A DNA stretch of 37,587 nt from Gammaproteobacteria bacterium (GTDB lineage Bacteria > Pseudomonadota > Gammaproteobacteria > Steroidobacterales > Steroidobacteraceae): assembly GCA_003137095.1 (NCBI GenBank), contig PLET01000048.1:52886-90472 (forward strand). The letters run 5' to 3'. Below the pieces are notes generated by a model, which saw only the letters and a program-made list of their open reading frames with translations, was not told the DNA's origin and ran no database searches. Every line of letters starts with the position of its first letter. Position 1 is the first letter of the stretch. A program made the position numbers and the translations under genes. Below are positions 8,908-18,629 of the stretch, in pieces.

Positions 8908-9966
8908 ATGAGTTCCAGTCTCGGCCGGCTTGAAGATCTGCCGCCGCAGTATGTGAGCGGCCTGCGCGAGCGCAATGTCGTTCCGCTGTGGCCGTCGTTG
9001 CGCGATGCGTTGCCCTACGACAAGCCGGGCCGCAAGACCCAGCCCAGCCTGTGGCGCTATTCGCAGCTGCGGCCGGAGCTGATGCGCGCCGGCCTATTGG
9101 CGCCGATCGAGACGGCCGAGCGCCGCGTGCTGGTATTGTGCAATCCGGGTCTCGGCCTCGACACCCTGCGCGCCACGCCGACGATCTACGTCGGGCTGCA
9201 GCTGATACTGCCCGGGGAGGTCGCGCCCACCCACCGGCATACGCCGTGCGCCGTACGTTTCGTCATCGAGGGCGACGGCGGCTATACCACCGTCGGCGGC
9301 GAGAAGCTGCCCATGGTGAAGGGCGATTTGATCCTTACGCCCTCATGGCTGTGGCACGAGCACGGGCACGAGGGCAACGCGCCCGTGGTTTGGCTCGATG
9401 CGCTGGATCTGCCGCTCATTCATGGGATGGAGGCTTCCTACAGCGTCGAAGGACGGGCGCAACCGCTGACGGATCCGCTGAACGGCTCGCGGCTGCGATA
9501 CGCCCAGGGCGGTGTGGTTCCCTATGCGTCGCTCACCCCCCCGCGCGCCGCCTATCCGCTGATGCGCTATCCCTGGGCCGCGGTCAAGGCGACCCTCGAG
9601 GGCCTGGCGGGCGTCACGCCCCGCGGCGAGCCCGTACACGTTGCCTATGTGAATCCGGAAACCGGCGCCGAATGCCTGCCGACCCTGGGTTTCTCGGCCC
9701 TGCGTCTCATGCCGCGCGAGCCGGTGGTGCTGCCGCGCCGCTCGGCATCCGCGGTGCTGCATGTGGTGGAAGGCGAAGGCAGCGCGGTGATCGATTCAAC
9801 CGGCTTTTCCTTTTCCGAATCCGACACCATCGCGGTGCCGACGCATGCCGGCGTACGGCTCGAGGCAGCCGGCTCTGCGCCGACCTATGTGTTCATGGTC
9901 GATGACGCGCCGTTGCAGCGCAAGATCGGGATTTACCAGATTCTGGAACCAGGAGACGCGCGATGA
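8908..9966 (+). CDS. nagI: Gentisate 1,2-dioxygenase
   Basis: A 352-residue bicupin. The N-terminal cupin holds the iron ligands H109 and H111 (THRHTP) and H150 (LWHEH), with the [15 protein letters not shown] block typical of gentisate dioxygenases. A second cupin-like domain occupies about residues 240-345 ([16 protein letters not shown]) and has lost most metal residues, as is usual. It opens the gentisate ring between C1 and C2 with O2 to give maleylpyruvate. The ATG at 8908 has an AAGGAG ribosome site 8 bp upstream. The stop overlaps the next start as ATGA, implying coupled translation with fumarylpyruvate hydrolase. Confidence 0.93.
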   Translation: MSSSLGRLEDLPPQYVSGLRERNVVPLWPSLRDALPYDKPGRKTQPSLWRYSQLRPELMRAGLLAPIETAERRVLVLCNPGLGLDTLRATPTIYVGLQLILPGEVAPTHRHTPCAVRFVIEGDGGYTTVGGEKLPMVKGDLILTPSWLWHEHGHEGNAPVVWLDALDLPLIHGMEASYSVEGRAQPLTDPLNGSRLRYAQGGVVPYASLTPPRAAYPLMRYPWAAVKATLEGLAGVTPRGEPVHVAYVNPETGAECLPTLGFSALRLMPREPVVLPRRSASAVLHVVEGEGSAVIDSTGFSFSESDTIAVPTHAGVRLEAAGSAPTYVFMVDDAPLQRKIGIYQILEPGDAR

Positions 9967-10652
9967 GCCGATATCTTTTTGATCCGACCCCGGTCCCGGC
10001 CGTGCCGGTGCGCGGCATCGCGCAGCTGTATCCGATCCGCCGCATCTTCTGCGTCGGCCGCAATTACGAGGCGCATGCCCGGGAAATGGGCGTCATCGCC
10101 GATCGCGAAGCGCCGTTTTATTTCACCAAGACACCGCTCGACTATGTGCCGACGGGCGCGACCCTCAGCTATCCGCCGGGCACGTCGAACTATCATTACG
10201 AGATGGAGCTCGTGGTTGCGATCGGCGCGCCGGCATTCCGGGTGAGCGCCGCCGATGCACCGGCCAGCATCTATGGTTACGCCTGCGGCCTCGACATGAC
10301 GCGCCGCGACCTGCAGCTGGCGGCGCGCGACAAGGGCCGCCCCTGGGATCTCGGCAAGGACTTCGACCAGGCTGCGGTGCTTGCGCCCCTGGTGCGCGCC
10401 GGCGAGGTGGGGGAGATGACGCACGGCAAGATCGAGTTGAAGGTGAATGGCGTGGTCAAGCAGTCCTCGGATCTCAACCTGCTGATCCACCCGGTGGCCG
10501 CGATCATCGCCGACCTGTCGAAGTACTATCATCTGCAACCGGGCGATCTCATCTACACCGGCACGCCGGAAGGCGTCGGGCCGGTGAAAAGCGGTGATCG
10601 GCTCGAGGGTTCGATCGACGGTTTGGCGGGCATTGCCGCCGCCATCGCCTGA
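9963..10652 (+). CDS. nagK: Fumarylpyruvate hydrolase (FAH family)
   Basis: A 229-residue small FAH-fold enzyme. The metal ligands are E80 and E82 in HYEMELV and D111 in CGLDMTRRD. The [16 protein letters not shown] start and [11 protein letters not shown] block are standard for acylpyruvate hydrolases, and the length fits NagK-type proteins (the larger FAH enzyme at 33129 has 282 residues). It would split fumarylpyruvate into fumarate and pyruvate, ending the gentisate pathway. ATGA overlap with the dioxygenase gene; last gene of the operon before a 79-bp gap. Confidence 0.9.
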   Translation: MSRYLFDPTPVPAVPVRGIAQLYPIRRIFCVGRNYEAHAREMGVIADREAPFYFTKTPLDYVPTGATLSYPPGTSNYHYEMELVVAIGAPAFRVSAADAPASIYGYACGLDMTRRDLQLAARDKGRPWDLGKDFDQAAVLAPLVRAGEVGEMTHGKIELKVNGVVKQSSDLNLLIHPVAAIIADLSKYYHLQPGDLIYTGTPEGVGPVKSGDRLEGSIDGLAGIAAAIA

Positions 10653-10731
10653 ACAGACGGACGGGTGGTATGCTCATGAATTGTCGCGGTGTGCAGCGCC
10701 GGCCATGATGTGGCGGCCCAAGGAGTAGCTC

Positions 10732-11193
10732 ATGTCGATTTCATTCGTACTCAACGGCAAACCCACCACGCTCGACGTCGACCCCAACATGCCGTTGTTG
10801 TGGGCCGTCCGCGAGGTGGCCGGACTGCACGGCACCAAGTTCGGTTGCGGCATGTCCCTGTGCGGCGCGTGCACGGTGCACCTGGATGGGGCCGCGGTGC
10901 GTTCCTGCGTGCTGCCGCTGTCGGCCGTCGCGGGCCGTCACGTCACCACCATCGAGGGCCTGAAAAGTGCGCGAGCCAAGGCCGTGCAGACGGCGTGGAT
11001 CGATCTGCAGGTGCCCCAGTGCGGCTACTGTCAGTCGGGCCAGGTCATGTCCGCCACGGCGCTGCTCGAGAAAAACCCGGCGCCGACCGATGCGGACATC
11101 GATGCCGCGATGAGCGGCAATATCTGCCGATGCGCCACCTATTCCCGTATTCGCGCCGCGATCCATCGCGCGGCGGTCACCATCAAGGCGTAA
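10732..11193 (+). CDS. 2Fe-2S subunit of an IorAB-type molybdenum hydroxylase
   Basis: A 153-residue protein with the two [2Fe-2S] domains of xanthine-oxidase-family small subunits. The plant-type cluster is [12 protein letters not shown] plus a later cysteine (RSCVLPL); the helical cluster is CGYCQSG and ICRCATY. The length matches IorA of isoquinoline 1-oxidoreductase and the small subunit of related aldehyde dehydrogenases. It passes electrons from the Mo subunit encoded 3 bp downstream. AAGGAG precedes the start. The preceding 79 bp hold a possible extended -10 (TGGTATGCT) at 10666-10674 but no credible -35. Substrate unknown; an aromatic aldehyde or N-heterocycle are the family options. 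Confidence 0.9.
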   Translation: MSISFVLNGKPTTLDVDPNMPLLWAVREVAGLHGTKFGCGMSLCGACTVHLDGAAVRSCVLPLSAVAGRHVTTIEGLKSARAKAVQTAWIDLQVPQCGYCQSGQVMSATALLEKNPAPTDADIDAAMSGNICRCATYSRIRAAIHRAAVTIKA

Positions 11194-11196
11194 CCC

Positions 11197-13392
11197 ATGA
11201 GCATCGAAATCACGGTTCCCCAGAACACGCGCCGCGGCTTCCTGAAAGGCGCGGGTGCCGCGGCCGCGGCCGCTCTGACCATCGGCTTCGAGTGGGCCGC
11301 GACGCCGCGCCGTGCCATGGCAGCCGCCCCGGTTGCCGGCGCCGTCTTTGCGCCCAATGCGTTCCTGCGCATCGGCACCGACGACAGCGTGACCATCATC
11401 GCCAAGCACGTCGAGATGGGCCAGGGTGCCTATACCGGCATCGCCACCGTCTTGGCCGAGGAGCTCGACGCCGACTGGTCGCGGGTGCGGGTCGAAAGCG
11501 CCCCGGCCGATGCGAAGCGTTACAACAATTTCCTGTTCGGGACCATGCAGGGAACCGGCGGCAGCTCGGCCATGGCCAATTCCTGGACCCAGCTGCGCGA
11601 GGCGGGCGGCAAGGCGCGCGCCATGCTGCTCACCTCGGCTGGCGCACGCTGGGGCGTGCCGGTTGCCGAACTGACGGTGGAAAAAGGCGTCGTTCACCAC
11701 CCGGCCAGCCGGCGTCGGGCAACCTTCGGCTCATTGGCGGGCGCGGCGGCGAAGCTGCCCGTCCCCGACGCGGTGACGCTCAAGAACCCAAAGGATTTCA
11801 GGCTGATCGGCACGCGCGTGCCGCGCGTGGATGTGCCGGCCAAGAGCAACGGCACGGCGGGATTCACGCTCGACGTCGAGCTGCCCGGCATGCTGGTGGC
11901 ATTGCTCAAGCGCCCGCCGCTGTTCGGCGCGACCGTCAAATCCTTCGATGCCACGGCCGCCGGCGCCATACCGGGAGTCGTGAAAGTGGTGCAGGTGCCG
12001 CGCGGCGTTGCGGTGATCGCCCGAAGTTTCTGGGCCGCCAAGCAGGGGCGGGATGCGCTGGTGGTCGAATGGGATGATGTCAACGCCGAGAAACGCAGCT
12101 CGGCGACGCTCATGGAGGAGTATCGGCAGCTTGCCGACAAGCCGGGACTGCCCGCCCGCAAGGATGGCGACGCGGCCTCTGCCATCGCCGCCGCAAGCCG
12201 CAAGGTGTCGGCCAGCTTCGAGTTCCCGTACCTCGCGCACGCGCCCATGGAGCCTCTCGACGCGGTGGTCAAACTGACCCGCGACAGCTGCGAAATCTGG
12301 GCCGGCGACCAGTTCCAGACCATGGATCAGATGAACGCCGCCAAGACGGCGGGATTGGAGCCTGCGCAGGTGAGCATCAACACGCTCTACGCCGGCGGCA
12401 GCTTCGGGCGTCGCGCCAACATGGGCTCCGACTACATCGTCGAGGCGGTGTCGATCGCCAAGGCCTACGGCGCCGACGGTACGCCCATCAAGCTGCAGTG
12501 GACCCGGGAAGACGACATCCACGGCGGCCTGTATCGCCCCCTGTATTTTCACAAGCTCGAGGCCGGCCTGGACGCCCAGGGCCGCCTCTCCGGCTGGCGG
12601 CACGTCATCGTCGGCCAATCGATCATGGCCGATACCGCGTTTGCCCCGGTGATGATCAAAGACGGCATCGATGGGACCTCGGTCGAGGGCGCGGCGAACC
12701 TGCCCTATGCCATACCCAACATCGACGTCGAGCTCTCGACCACCCGCAACGGCGTACCGGTGCTGTGGTGGCGCGTGGTCGGCAGTTCGCACAACGCCTT
12801 CGCGGTCGAGGCCTTCATCGACGAGGTGGCGCAGGCGGCCGGCGAGGATGGCTTCACGTTCCGGCGCAAACTGCTCGACAAACATCCGCGCATGAAGGCC
12901 GTGCTGGAACTGGCGGCCGAGAAGGCCGGATGGAGCGGTGCTCCCCTGCCGAAGGGCCGCGGCCGCGGCATCGCCGTCGCCGAAGCCTTCAACACCCTGG
13001 TCGCGCAGGTGGCGGAGGTCACCGTCGGTGCCGATGGGAAGGTCACGGTGGATCGGGTAGTCTGCGCAGTCGACTGCGGCATCGCCATCAATCCCGACGT
13101 CATCACCGCGCAGATGGAGGGCGGAATCGGCTTTGGTCTGGGGGCGGCGCTGTACGGCGCCATCACGCTCAAGGATGGCCGGGTCGAGCAGGACAACTTC
13201 AATGGCTATCGGGTGCTGCGCCTGAACGAAATGCCGAAGGTGGAGGTGCATATCGTGCCCTCGACCGAGCCGCCGACCGGAGTCGGAGAACCCGGCGTGG
13301 CGCCGGTCGGGCCGGCGGTTGCCAACGCTGTGTTCGCCGCGACCGGCAAGCGGGTGCGCGTGCTGCCGTTCGGCGGATCGCTGGCGGGCTAG
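11197..13392 (+). CDS. IorB-type molybdopterin-binding large subunit, Tat-exported
   Basis: A 731-residue xanthine-dehydrogenase-family molybdopterin subunit. Residues 12-18 (RRGFLKG), followed by an alanine-rich stretch, form a twin-arginine signal, so the folded IorAB complex is probably exported together. Internal landmarks are [19 protein letters not shown] and the C-terminal glutamate-containing [14 protein letters not shown], which carries the base-catalyst glutamate of the family. No flavin or cytochrome subunit gene is adjacent, so the electron acceptor is unclear. The gene ends in a 4-bp overlap (CTAG) with the convergent aldolase-like gene. The actual substrate in this aromatic region cannot be told from sequence. 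Confidence 0.9.
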   Translation: MSIEITVPQNTRRGFLKGAGAAAAAALTIGFEWAATPRRAMAAAPVAGAVFAPNAFLRIGTDDSVTIIAKHVEMGQGAYTGIATVLAEELDADWSRVRVESAPADAKRYNNFLFGTMQGTGGSSAMANSWTQLREAGGKARAMLLTSAGARWGVPVAELTVEKGVVHHPASRRRATFGSLAGAAAKLPVPDAVTLKNPKDFRLIGTRVPRVDVPAKSNGTAGFTLDVELPGMLVALLKRPPLFGATVKSFDATAAGAIPGVVKVVQVPRGVAVIARSFWAAKQGRDALVVEWDDVNAEKRSSATLMEEYRQLADKPGLPARKDGDAASAIAAASRKVSASFEFPYLAHAPMEPLDAVVKLTRDSCEIWAGDQFQTMDQMNAAKTAGLEPAQVSINTLYAGGSFGRRANMGSDYIVEAVSIAKAYGADGTPIKLQWTREDDIHGGLYRPLYFHKLEAGLDAQGRLSGWRHVIVGQSIMADTAFAPVMIKDGIDGTSVEGAANLPYAIPNIDVELSTTRNGVPVLWWRVVGSSHNAFAVEAFIDEVAQAAGEDGFTFRRKLLDKHPRMKAVLELAAEKAGWSGAPLPKGRGRGIAVAEAFNTLVAQVAEVTVGADGKVTVDRVVCAVDCGIAINPDVITAQMEGGIGFGLGAALYGAITLKDGRVEQDNFNGYRVLRLNEMPKVEVHIVPSTEPPTGVGEPGVAPVGPAVANAVFAATGKRVRVLPFGGSLAG

Positions 13393-14255
13393 CGAGCCGA
13401 CGCCCGAACCGCCCGCTCGGCATCGGCCGCCCAGATCTCCCAGGGACGCTCCGGCGGATCGGTTCTCGATGACTCTGCGGCGTTCATAAAGGTGGGGGCA
13501 CCGAGCTTCAGGGCCCCGGCTTCGATTTTGGCGTTCAACTGCGTATAGATGGCGCGCAGCACCACCATGCGCACGGAAGGGGCAACCACGGCCATGCCAT
13601 GGCCCCGCATGAGCACCACGGCGCGAGCGCCCAGCACCTTCGCCAGCGCGGCGCCGGTCCGCTTGTCGCGAACCAGCATGTCATTGTCCGGCCCGAGCAC
13701 GTCGCGGATTTCAAACACCGGCACCGGCGCGGCGCCCAGAAAACCCGCCAAGTGAGCCAGTGCCCGCAACGGCGTCTTGGTCACGCTGAATGGAACGACC
13801 TCCGGCGAATGACTGTGGACCACGGCATTCACATCGGGGCGCGCCCGCAGGATCTCGCCATGAATGTAGCGCTCCCCGTACATCGAGCGGCCCTGCGGAT
13901 TCACCGGCTCGCTGTTCTCGTCGAACTCCATGATGTCATCGACGGTCACCAAGGCCGGTGCCAGCGCGCGCGACATGTAGAAGTGCTGCGGGTTCCTGAC
14001 CGACCGGACGCTGATGTGCCCGAAGCCATCCAGCACCTGCTCGTTGGCCAATATGTGATTGGCCACCACCAGATCGCCGATCCGCTGTTCGTCGGTGTCC
14101 GCCCGGGTCAGCGACGCGGATTCCGGGGTTGACTGCGCCCAGGCGCCGCCGCACGCCAGTGCGAGGGCGACCAGAGTCCCGGCGACCAGCGACGCGCCGA
14201 ACCGGCCGCCTCGCGCCCGCATCTGCCGGTGATCCCGGGTGTTTTCATTGATCAT
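13389..14255 (-). CDS. Exported class II aldolase/adducin-family protein
   Basis: A 288-residue protein when started at the ATG at 14255, which has a GGAG site 5 nt upstream; an in-frame ATG at 14312 would add 19 residues running into the MFS gene. A clear signal peptide (residues 1-40, hydrophobic core ASLVAGTLVALALA, cleavage after AWA) is followed by an aldolase II domain with metal histidines H147, H149 (VHSHS) and H219 (RGHG), and a candidate catalytic E128. Class II aldolases normally act in the cytosol on sugar phosphates, so the leader is notable. It follows the MFS gene on the same strand by 19 bp. The function is not known; a periplasmic lyase or decarboxylase acting on an aromatic metabolite is possible. 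Confidence 0.82.
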   Translation of the reverse strand: MINENTRDHRQMRARGGRFGASLVAGTLVALALACGGAWAQSTPESASLTRADTDEQRIGDLVVANHILANEQVLDGFGHISVRSVRNPQHFYMSRALAPALVTVDDIMEFDENSEPVNPQGRSMYGERYIHGEILRARPDVNAVVHSHSPEVVPFSVTKTPLRALAHLAGFLGAAPVPVFEIRDVLGPDNDMLVRDKRTGAALAKVLGARAVVLMRGHGMAVVAPSVRMVVLRAIYTQLNAKIEAGALKLGAPTFMNAAESSRTDPPERPWEIWAADAERAVRASAR

Positions 14256-14274
14256 GGTGTCTCCATTGATGAGG

Positions 14275-15609
14275 TCAAGGACTTGATCGGCCGGCAGTGT
14301 GGTCTCCGGCACATTCGGCGTCGGACCGGCGGACGTCCCCGGCCACGTAAACGCTCGCCATCAGGTAACAGAACGCGGCGCACAGGCCGGCGAGCGAGGC
14401 CCACGACATCGCGACCCGCAGCGACTGCGATCCCATGCCGGCCCGCAGCGCGTCGCTGGCCAGGCCCACCAGCGGCGGTCCGAAGGCGAGGGCCGTGGCA
14501 TTGGACAGAAACAGCATGCAGCCAACCGCAAGGGCGCGTGCCCGGATCGGCACCACCCGCTGAATGAGCGAGGAGGTGGGTCCGATCCACACCCATGCAA
14601 ACACATAGAGCAGGAACATCGCGGCGAGCGCGACGCCGGTGCTGCGCGAACGGACGGTCAGCAACAGCAGCGGGCTGACCATGGCGCAGCAGATGATGAT
14701 CAGCCACAGCTCCCCGCGTGCCCAGCGTCTCTCGAGCAGCGTCGCAGCGACGCCTCCCCCGAGCGAGCCGAGAATTCCACCCAGGCCCGCGCTGAGCGCC
14801 AGCCAGCGGCCGATCTGGTGCGCGGAAAAGCCGTGCAAACGGATGAACAACGAGGGCAGCCAGGCGCCGGCCACATACACCGAGAAGATCGCAAACGAAC
14901 TGCCGGTGATGAGCCACAGATAGGACGGGCGGCGCAGCAGCGAGCGCAGGGTTTCACCCAAGGGTGCCAGGTGCACTGCGAACCGCTCCAGCCCGTCGAC
15001 CCTGCCCCTGACCGGTTCCTCGACGGTGAGCTTCAGCAGCAGCGCGGCGAGCAGACCCGGCGCACCGGCCAGCAGAAACGCGGTACGCCATCCGAACCAG
15101 TCGCCGGCATAGCCGCCGATCAGGAAGCCCAAAAATCCACCCGTGGAAGGACCTGAATTGAACAGGGCGAAGGCGAGGGCGCGCCGCCGTTGCGGAAAAT
15201 AGTCCGAGATCAACGACTGCGAGGGCGGCGTCCCGCCGGCCTCGCCGATCCCAACCCCCAAACGGCACATGAACAGCTGCAGGTAATTGCCCGCCAGGCC
15301 GCACGCGGCGGTGAAGCCGCTCCACAGCAGCAGTGCCACGGCAATGATGTTGACCCGGTGAATGCGGTCGGCAAGCCGCGCAATGGGCAACCCGAGCGTC
15401 GAGTAGAACAGGGCGAATGCCGTGCCCATCAACAGCCCCAGCCGCGCATCCGATATTCCGAGATCCCGCTTGATGGATTCGCCCAGGACGTTGATCACCT
15501 GCCGATCGAGAAAGTTGAGTGCGTAGATCGCAAACAATATCGACACGACGTACCAGCGATACCGGCCGCGCTGCGTCGACCGTGCCGGCGCCCGGGCTAG
15601 TAGTCCCAA
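14275..15609 (-). CDS. MFS transporter (spinster-like)
   Basis: A 444-residue major facilitator with twelve likely membrane segments. The motif-A-type loop after TM2 reads GLPIARLADRIHR, and the first helix carries the NFLDRQVINVL segment typical of the spinster/sugar-phosphate-like group common in proteobacterial aromatic and steroid clusters. The middle loop (EEPVRGRVDG) separates the two six-helix halves. The start is taken as TTG at 15609, the only start in frame that keeps TM1 complete; no strong ribosome site is visible, so it is uncertain. It is followed by the exported aldolase-like gene. The likely job is uptake or efflux of an organic acid tied to that protein or to IorAB. Confidence 0.85.
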   Translation of the reverse strand: MGLLARAPARSTQRGRYRWYVVSILFAIYALNFLDRQVINVLGESIKRDLGISDARLGLLMGTAFALFYSTLGLPIARLADRIHRVNIIAVALLLWSGFTAACGLAGNYLQLFMCRLGVGIGEAGGTPPSQSLISDYFPQRRRALAFALFNSGPSTGGFLGFLIGGYAGDWFGWRTAFLLAGAPGLLAALLLKLTVEEPVRGRVDGLERFAVHLAPLGETLRSLLRRPSYLWLITGSSFAIFSVYVAGAWLPSLFIRLHGFSAHQIGRWLALSAGLGGILGSLGGGVAATLLERRWARGELWLIIICCAMVSPLLLLTVRSRSTGVALAAMFLLYVFAWVWIGPTSSLIQRVVPIRARALAVGCMLFLSNATALAFGPPLVGLASDALRAGMGSQSLRVAMSWASLAGLCAAFCYLMASVYVAGDVRRSDAECAGDHTAGRSSP

Positions 15610-15692
15610 TTGCTGCGCCGTCTGGGTATGATCGACATCGTGCCACTCTCCTCAAGCATGCGACATTCCTCCGGCTTGGCGACTGCAACCGC

Positions 15693-16256
15693 ATGAACCG
15701 GCGATCCAGGATGCCGGACATCGATGAGGCGACGCTGACCGCTGCCCAGCGGCGCGTCTACGATCTGATCCGCTCGGGTCCCCGGGGAGTGGTCGAAGGC
15801 CCGCTGCGGGTCTGGCTCACCAATCCCGAACTGGCCGAGCGCGCGCAATCCCTCGGCGCCTATTGCCGCTACATGACCGGTTTGGAACCACGACTGTCGG
15901 AGCTCGCGATCATCACCGTGGGCGCCCACTGGCGCGCCGGGTTCGAATGGGCCGTGCATGCGCCGATCGCCGAACGGGCGGGCATCTCCGGTGCGGCCGT
16001 CGCGGCCATCAAGATCGGACACGAGCCTTCCCTGAAGGACGACGAATCGGCGGTGTATGCATTCACCCGCGAGCTGCTGGTGATGCATCAGGTCCGCGAC
16101 ACGACGTACGGGCGGCTGATCGCGGTCGTGGGTGCCGGCGGCGCCGTGGATCTGGTGGGGATCGTCGGCTACTACTCGATGATCTGCATGACGATAAATG
16201 CATTTCAAGTGCCGGTTCCAGCCGGCACATCCGCACCCTTCGAGAGCCCCGGCTGA
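15693..16256 (+). CDS. Carboxymuconolactone decarboxylase (CMD)-family protein
   Basis: About 187 residues with the CMD/AhpD fold: helices around LSELAIITVGAHWRAGFEWAVHAPIAERAGIS match the conserved E...H..A motif. The redox CxxC of AhpD is absent (W-x-H positions instead), which places it with the non-peroxidase, decarboxylase-like branch. An ATG at 15711 is an equally possible start; neither has a convincing ribosome site. It is divergent from the MFS gene and convergent with the VOC gene. True gamma-carboxymuconolactone decarboxylase belongs to the protocatechuate pathway, of which no other gene is present, so a different substrate is likely. Confidence 0.8.
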   Translation: MNRRSRMPDIDEATLTAAQRRVYDLIRSGPRGVVEGPLRVWLTNPELAERAQSLGAYCRYMTGLEPRLSELAIITVGAHWRAGFEWAVHAPIAERAGISGAAVAAIKIGHEPSLKDDESAVYAFTRELLVMHQVRDTTYGRLIAVVGAGGAVDLVGIVGYYSMICMTINAFQVPVPAGTSAPFESPG

Positions 16257-16280
16257 GCATCTTCGGGCCGCAACGCACGC

Positions 16281-16832
16281 TCACGGCACGCCCATGCGCC
16301 GCGCCATCTCGGCACGCCATTCGGAGCGCGGTTTGAATCCGGGCAAGCTTCGCGCATGCGCCTCCACACGGCGCATCAACGCCTCGTCGTCGAGCGAGCA
16401 ATCCAGGGCAACCCGCAGCGGTTGCAATACGTACCACGGCGTGTCGATGAACAGCTCGAGCCGGGTGCCCTCGGGATCAAGTCCGTAGACGGAGATCGCG
16501 TTGCCGTGAGTGACCGGAATGAGATCCCGGACCTTCTCGGCGACCAGGCGGCGATGCATCTCGCGCAAGGTGGACAGGCTGTCCGCCTTCAACGACAGCT
16601 GGTTGATGACATTGAAACCGAGCTTGGCCGGCCTGCCGCGGGCCAATACGATCTGATGATGTTCATCCGGATCACGGCTGGTGAATACCAGATCCACCGG
16701 CCCGCTGGGTCCCGGCAACTGCCCGCGGTCGGTCACCGTAAAGCCGAGCACCCGCGTGTAGAAATCCTCCATCCGCTCCAGATCATGGACCCACAAACCG
16801 ACGTGGCTCAAGGCGAGGCCGGACCTCGTCAT
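16281..16832 (-). CDS. VOC-superfamily protein (single-chain extradiol/glyoxalase-like)
   Basis: A 183-residue vicinal oxygen chelate protein. Two beta-alpha-beta-beta-beta modules carry a plausible metal triad: H10 (LSHVGLWV), H58 or H59 (DEHHQI) and E126 (TRLELF). The length is too short for a two-domain extradiol dioxygenase but fits one-domain members. Catechol-like dioxygenase, glyoxalase and isomerase activities all occur in this fold. It sits downstream of boxR on the same strand, separated by 106 bp, and may be co-transcribed with the benzoate ligase operon. Function not assigned. Confidence 0.82.
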   Translation of the reverse strand: MTRSGLALSHVGLWVHDLERMEDFYTRVLGFTVTDRGQLPGPSGPVDLVFTSRDPDEHHQIVLARGRPAKLGFNVINQLSLKADSLSTLREMHRRLVAEKVRDLIPVTHGNAISVYGLDPEGTRLELFIDTPWYVLQPLRVALDCSLDDEALMRRVEAHARSLPGFKPRSEWRAEMARRMGVP

Positions 16833-16880
16833 CGATTACCCCCTTTGCCGATCCCAGGCCGCCGGCGTCAGCGCGAGTAA

Positions 16881-16897
16881 ATCCCATATGGCGGGAT
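16881..16897 (-). terminator. Weak hairpin downstream of boxR
   Basis: In the 106-bp gap between the boxR stop and the VOC start, ATCCC (16881-16885) and GGGAT (16893-16897) pair around a 7-base loop. Read on the minus strand it is followed only by TTTAC, so termination would be partial at best. Symmetry and position are the only support. Confidence 0.2.
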
Positions 16898-16938
16898 CTT
16901 GCAATGCCGGGCCGCGGGCCAGTATTCGGCGCGAGCCG

Positions 16939-17823
16939 CTAGCCGCCTTCCAGCAGATTCAGCAGTTCGCGAAAGCTGCGCTCCGCCGACATCGAGGTGG
17001 TGTTGAGCTGCAGATGCGCCTGGCGATAAAACGGCTCGCGCGCCTTCAGGATGTTCTTGAGTTCGCGCATCGCCTGGCGGGTGCGCGCCATGGGGCGCAG
17101 GTCACCCTGGTCGATCACCCGCTGCATGTGTTCCTCCGGCGAGGCCTTCACCCACACCGTCAAGGTGTTCTCGAGCAGCAGCGGCAGCGTGTCGGGATCC
17201 GCCGCCAGACCGCCGCCGGTTTCGATCACCGCGGATGGATTCCTGGCGATCACGGTGAGCAGGCTCTGACGCTCGAATCGCCGGTATCCGGGTTGACCGT
17301 GCAGCGCGAGGATCTCGCCGATGGTGGCGCCATATTCGCGCTCGACCTCGCGGTCGAGTTCGAAGAAGGGCACGCCCCGGTGCAGCGCGAGGCGGCGGCC
17401 GAGAGTGGTCTTGCCGGCGCCGCGCAGGCCGATCAGTGCGATGTAGGCCTTGTTCGGACTCCGGGCGCCGGCCTTGCCGAACCGCTCCTCGAGGACCTGC
17501 TGGGCGGCGATGAGTTCCTCGGGCGCCAGCTGCTTGATAATGTGGGCCAGCCGGGATTGCTCCGTCGGCGCCTTCTCGTCGGACAGCAGGACGTCCGGCG
17601 GAAATCCCATGGCCGATGCGATGCGACGAAGCACCAGAATGGATGGATTGCCCTGGCCGGCCTCGAGCTGGGCCAGGAAGCGCAGCGAGACGCCGGAGTC
17701 GGCGGCGAGCGCCGCGCGGGTCATGCCGCGCTGTGCACGAGCCGCCCGGATCTTGTCGGCCAGGCGCTTCAGGTAGGCGTCTGCCGCGGAACCGGTGCGT
17801 TGCTTCTTGGGCGTGCGCGGCAT
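16939..17823 (-). CDS. boxR: BoxR/BzdR-type regulator: HTH plus shikimate-kinase-like domain
   Basis: A 294-residue protein with the diagnostic BzdR/BoxR architecture. An XRE-type helix-turn-helix occupies about residues 22-73 (MTRAALAADSGVSLRFLAQLE), a linker spans about 75-120, and a shikimate-kinase-like effector domain follows with Walker A GLRGAGKTT at 132-140, ELDREVE and ETGGGLA at 201-207. In Azoarcus, BzdR and BoxR repress benzoate genes and are released by benzoyl-CoA, binding operators rich in TGCA. It is the fourth gene of the ligase operon, 20 bp after the alpha/beta hydrolase. Matching TGCA-type sites lie in the divergent region at 20740-20842, so autoregulated control of both box operons is likely. 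Confidence 0.95.
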   Translation of the reverse strand: MPRTPKKQRTGSAADAYLKRLADKIRAARAQRGMTRAALAADSGVSLRFLAQLEAGQGNPSILVLRRIASAMGFPPDVLLSDEKAPTEQSRLAHIIKQLAPEELIAAQQVLEERFGKAGARSPNKAYIALIGLRGAGKTTLGRRLALHRGVPFFELDREVEREYGATIGEILALHGQPGYRRFERQSLLTVIARNPSAVIETGGGLAADPDTLPLLLENTLTVWVKASPEEHMQRVIDQGDLRPMARTRQAMRELKNILKAREPFYRQAHLQLNTTSMSAERSFRELLNLLEGG

Positions 17824-17843
17824 GCCTGAGATCGGAGTTTTTC

Positions 17844-18629
17844 TCACGCCGCGTGCAGCGCCGCGATGAACTCGCGGCTGGCGGTGAGCACCGCGACGGG
17901 CTGATCGCGATGCGGTGAATGGCGGCAGTCCTCGAGCACCTGCACGGCGGTACCCGGTACGGCGCGGCGCAGAATCTCGAGCTGTGCGAGGGTGCCGTAC
18001 TCGTCGTCTCGCCCCTGGATGGCCAGCACCGGGCAGCGCACGGCGCCGAGCAACGCTTCGATGTTCCAGCCGCGGAAGGCCGGGTGCAGCCAGATATCGT
18101 TCCATCCGCGGAAGGTGCTTTCGACATCCCGATGGTGGCGGGCAAGCCGCTTTCGCAGATCCGTGGTGCGGAACGCGTCGCGGGCCTGCTCGATGGCCGC
18201 CACCGTCAGATCCTCGACCATCACATGCGGCGCCAGCAGAATCAGGCCCGACAACTCCGCCCCCGGCAGGGCGGCGTGGATCAGCGCGATCGAGGCGCCG
18301 TCGCTGTGGCCGAACAATACCGGCCGCCGGACGCCCAGCTGCCGCAGGATCTGCGGCAGCCAAACCCGTGCCTCCTCGTGCATGTAGTCCGCGTTGCGCG
18401 GCGCCGTCAGCAGCGACGAGCCTCCGTAACCATGGCGGGAATAGATCAGCACCCGGCAGCCCGTGGCGGCGGCCAGCCGCTCGGGGAAATCCCTCCACAG
18501 GGACATCGATCCCAAGCCCTCGTGCAACATCACGAGATCCGGAGCGCCGCGATTCGCAGCCGCAATCCAGCGATATTCGATGCGGCGATCCGCCAGCGTG
18601 AGCAGCGAGGATTCCGTCAGCCGACTCAG
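17844..18629 (-). CDS. Alpha/beta hydrolase of the benzoate operon
   Basis: A 261-residue alpha/beta hydrolase: oxyanion region HEGLGS (36-41), nucleophile elbow GHSDGAS with S109, acid D208 (GRDDEYG) and catalytic His H237 or H240 (CRHSPH). No ATG, GTG or TTG lies between an ATG at 18725, about 100 bp inside the ligase gene, and the LVMLHEGLG strand. The first beta strand (RRIEYRW) must be translated, so the best-placed start is CTG at 18629, with GAGGAG 5 nt upstream and overlapping the ligase TGA as CTGA. Homologous hydrolases recur in box clusters with no settled role; a thioesterase or lactone hydrolase acting on a pathway by-product is possible. Confidence 0.8.
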   Translation of the reverse strand: MSRLTESSLLTLADRRIEYRWIAAANRGAPDLVMLHEGLGSMSLWRDFPERLAAATGCRVLIYSRHGYGGSSLLTAPRNADYMHEEARVWLPQILRQLGVRRPVLFGHSDGASIALIHAALPGAELSGLILLAPHVMVEDLTVAAIEQARDAFRTTDLRKRLARHHRDVESTFRGWNDIWLHPAFRGWNIEALLGAVRCPVLAIQGRDDEYGTLAQLEILRRAVPGTAVQVLEDCRHSPHRDQPVAVLTASREFIAALHAA

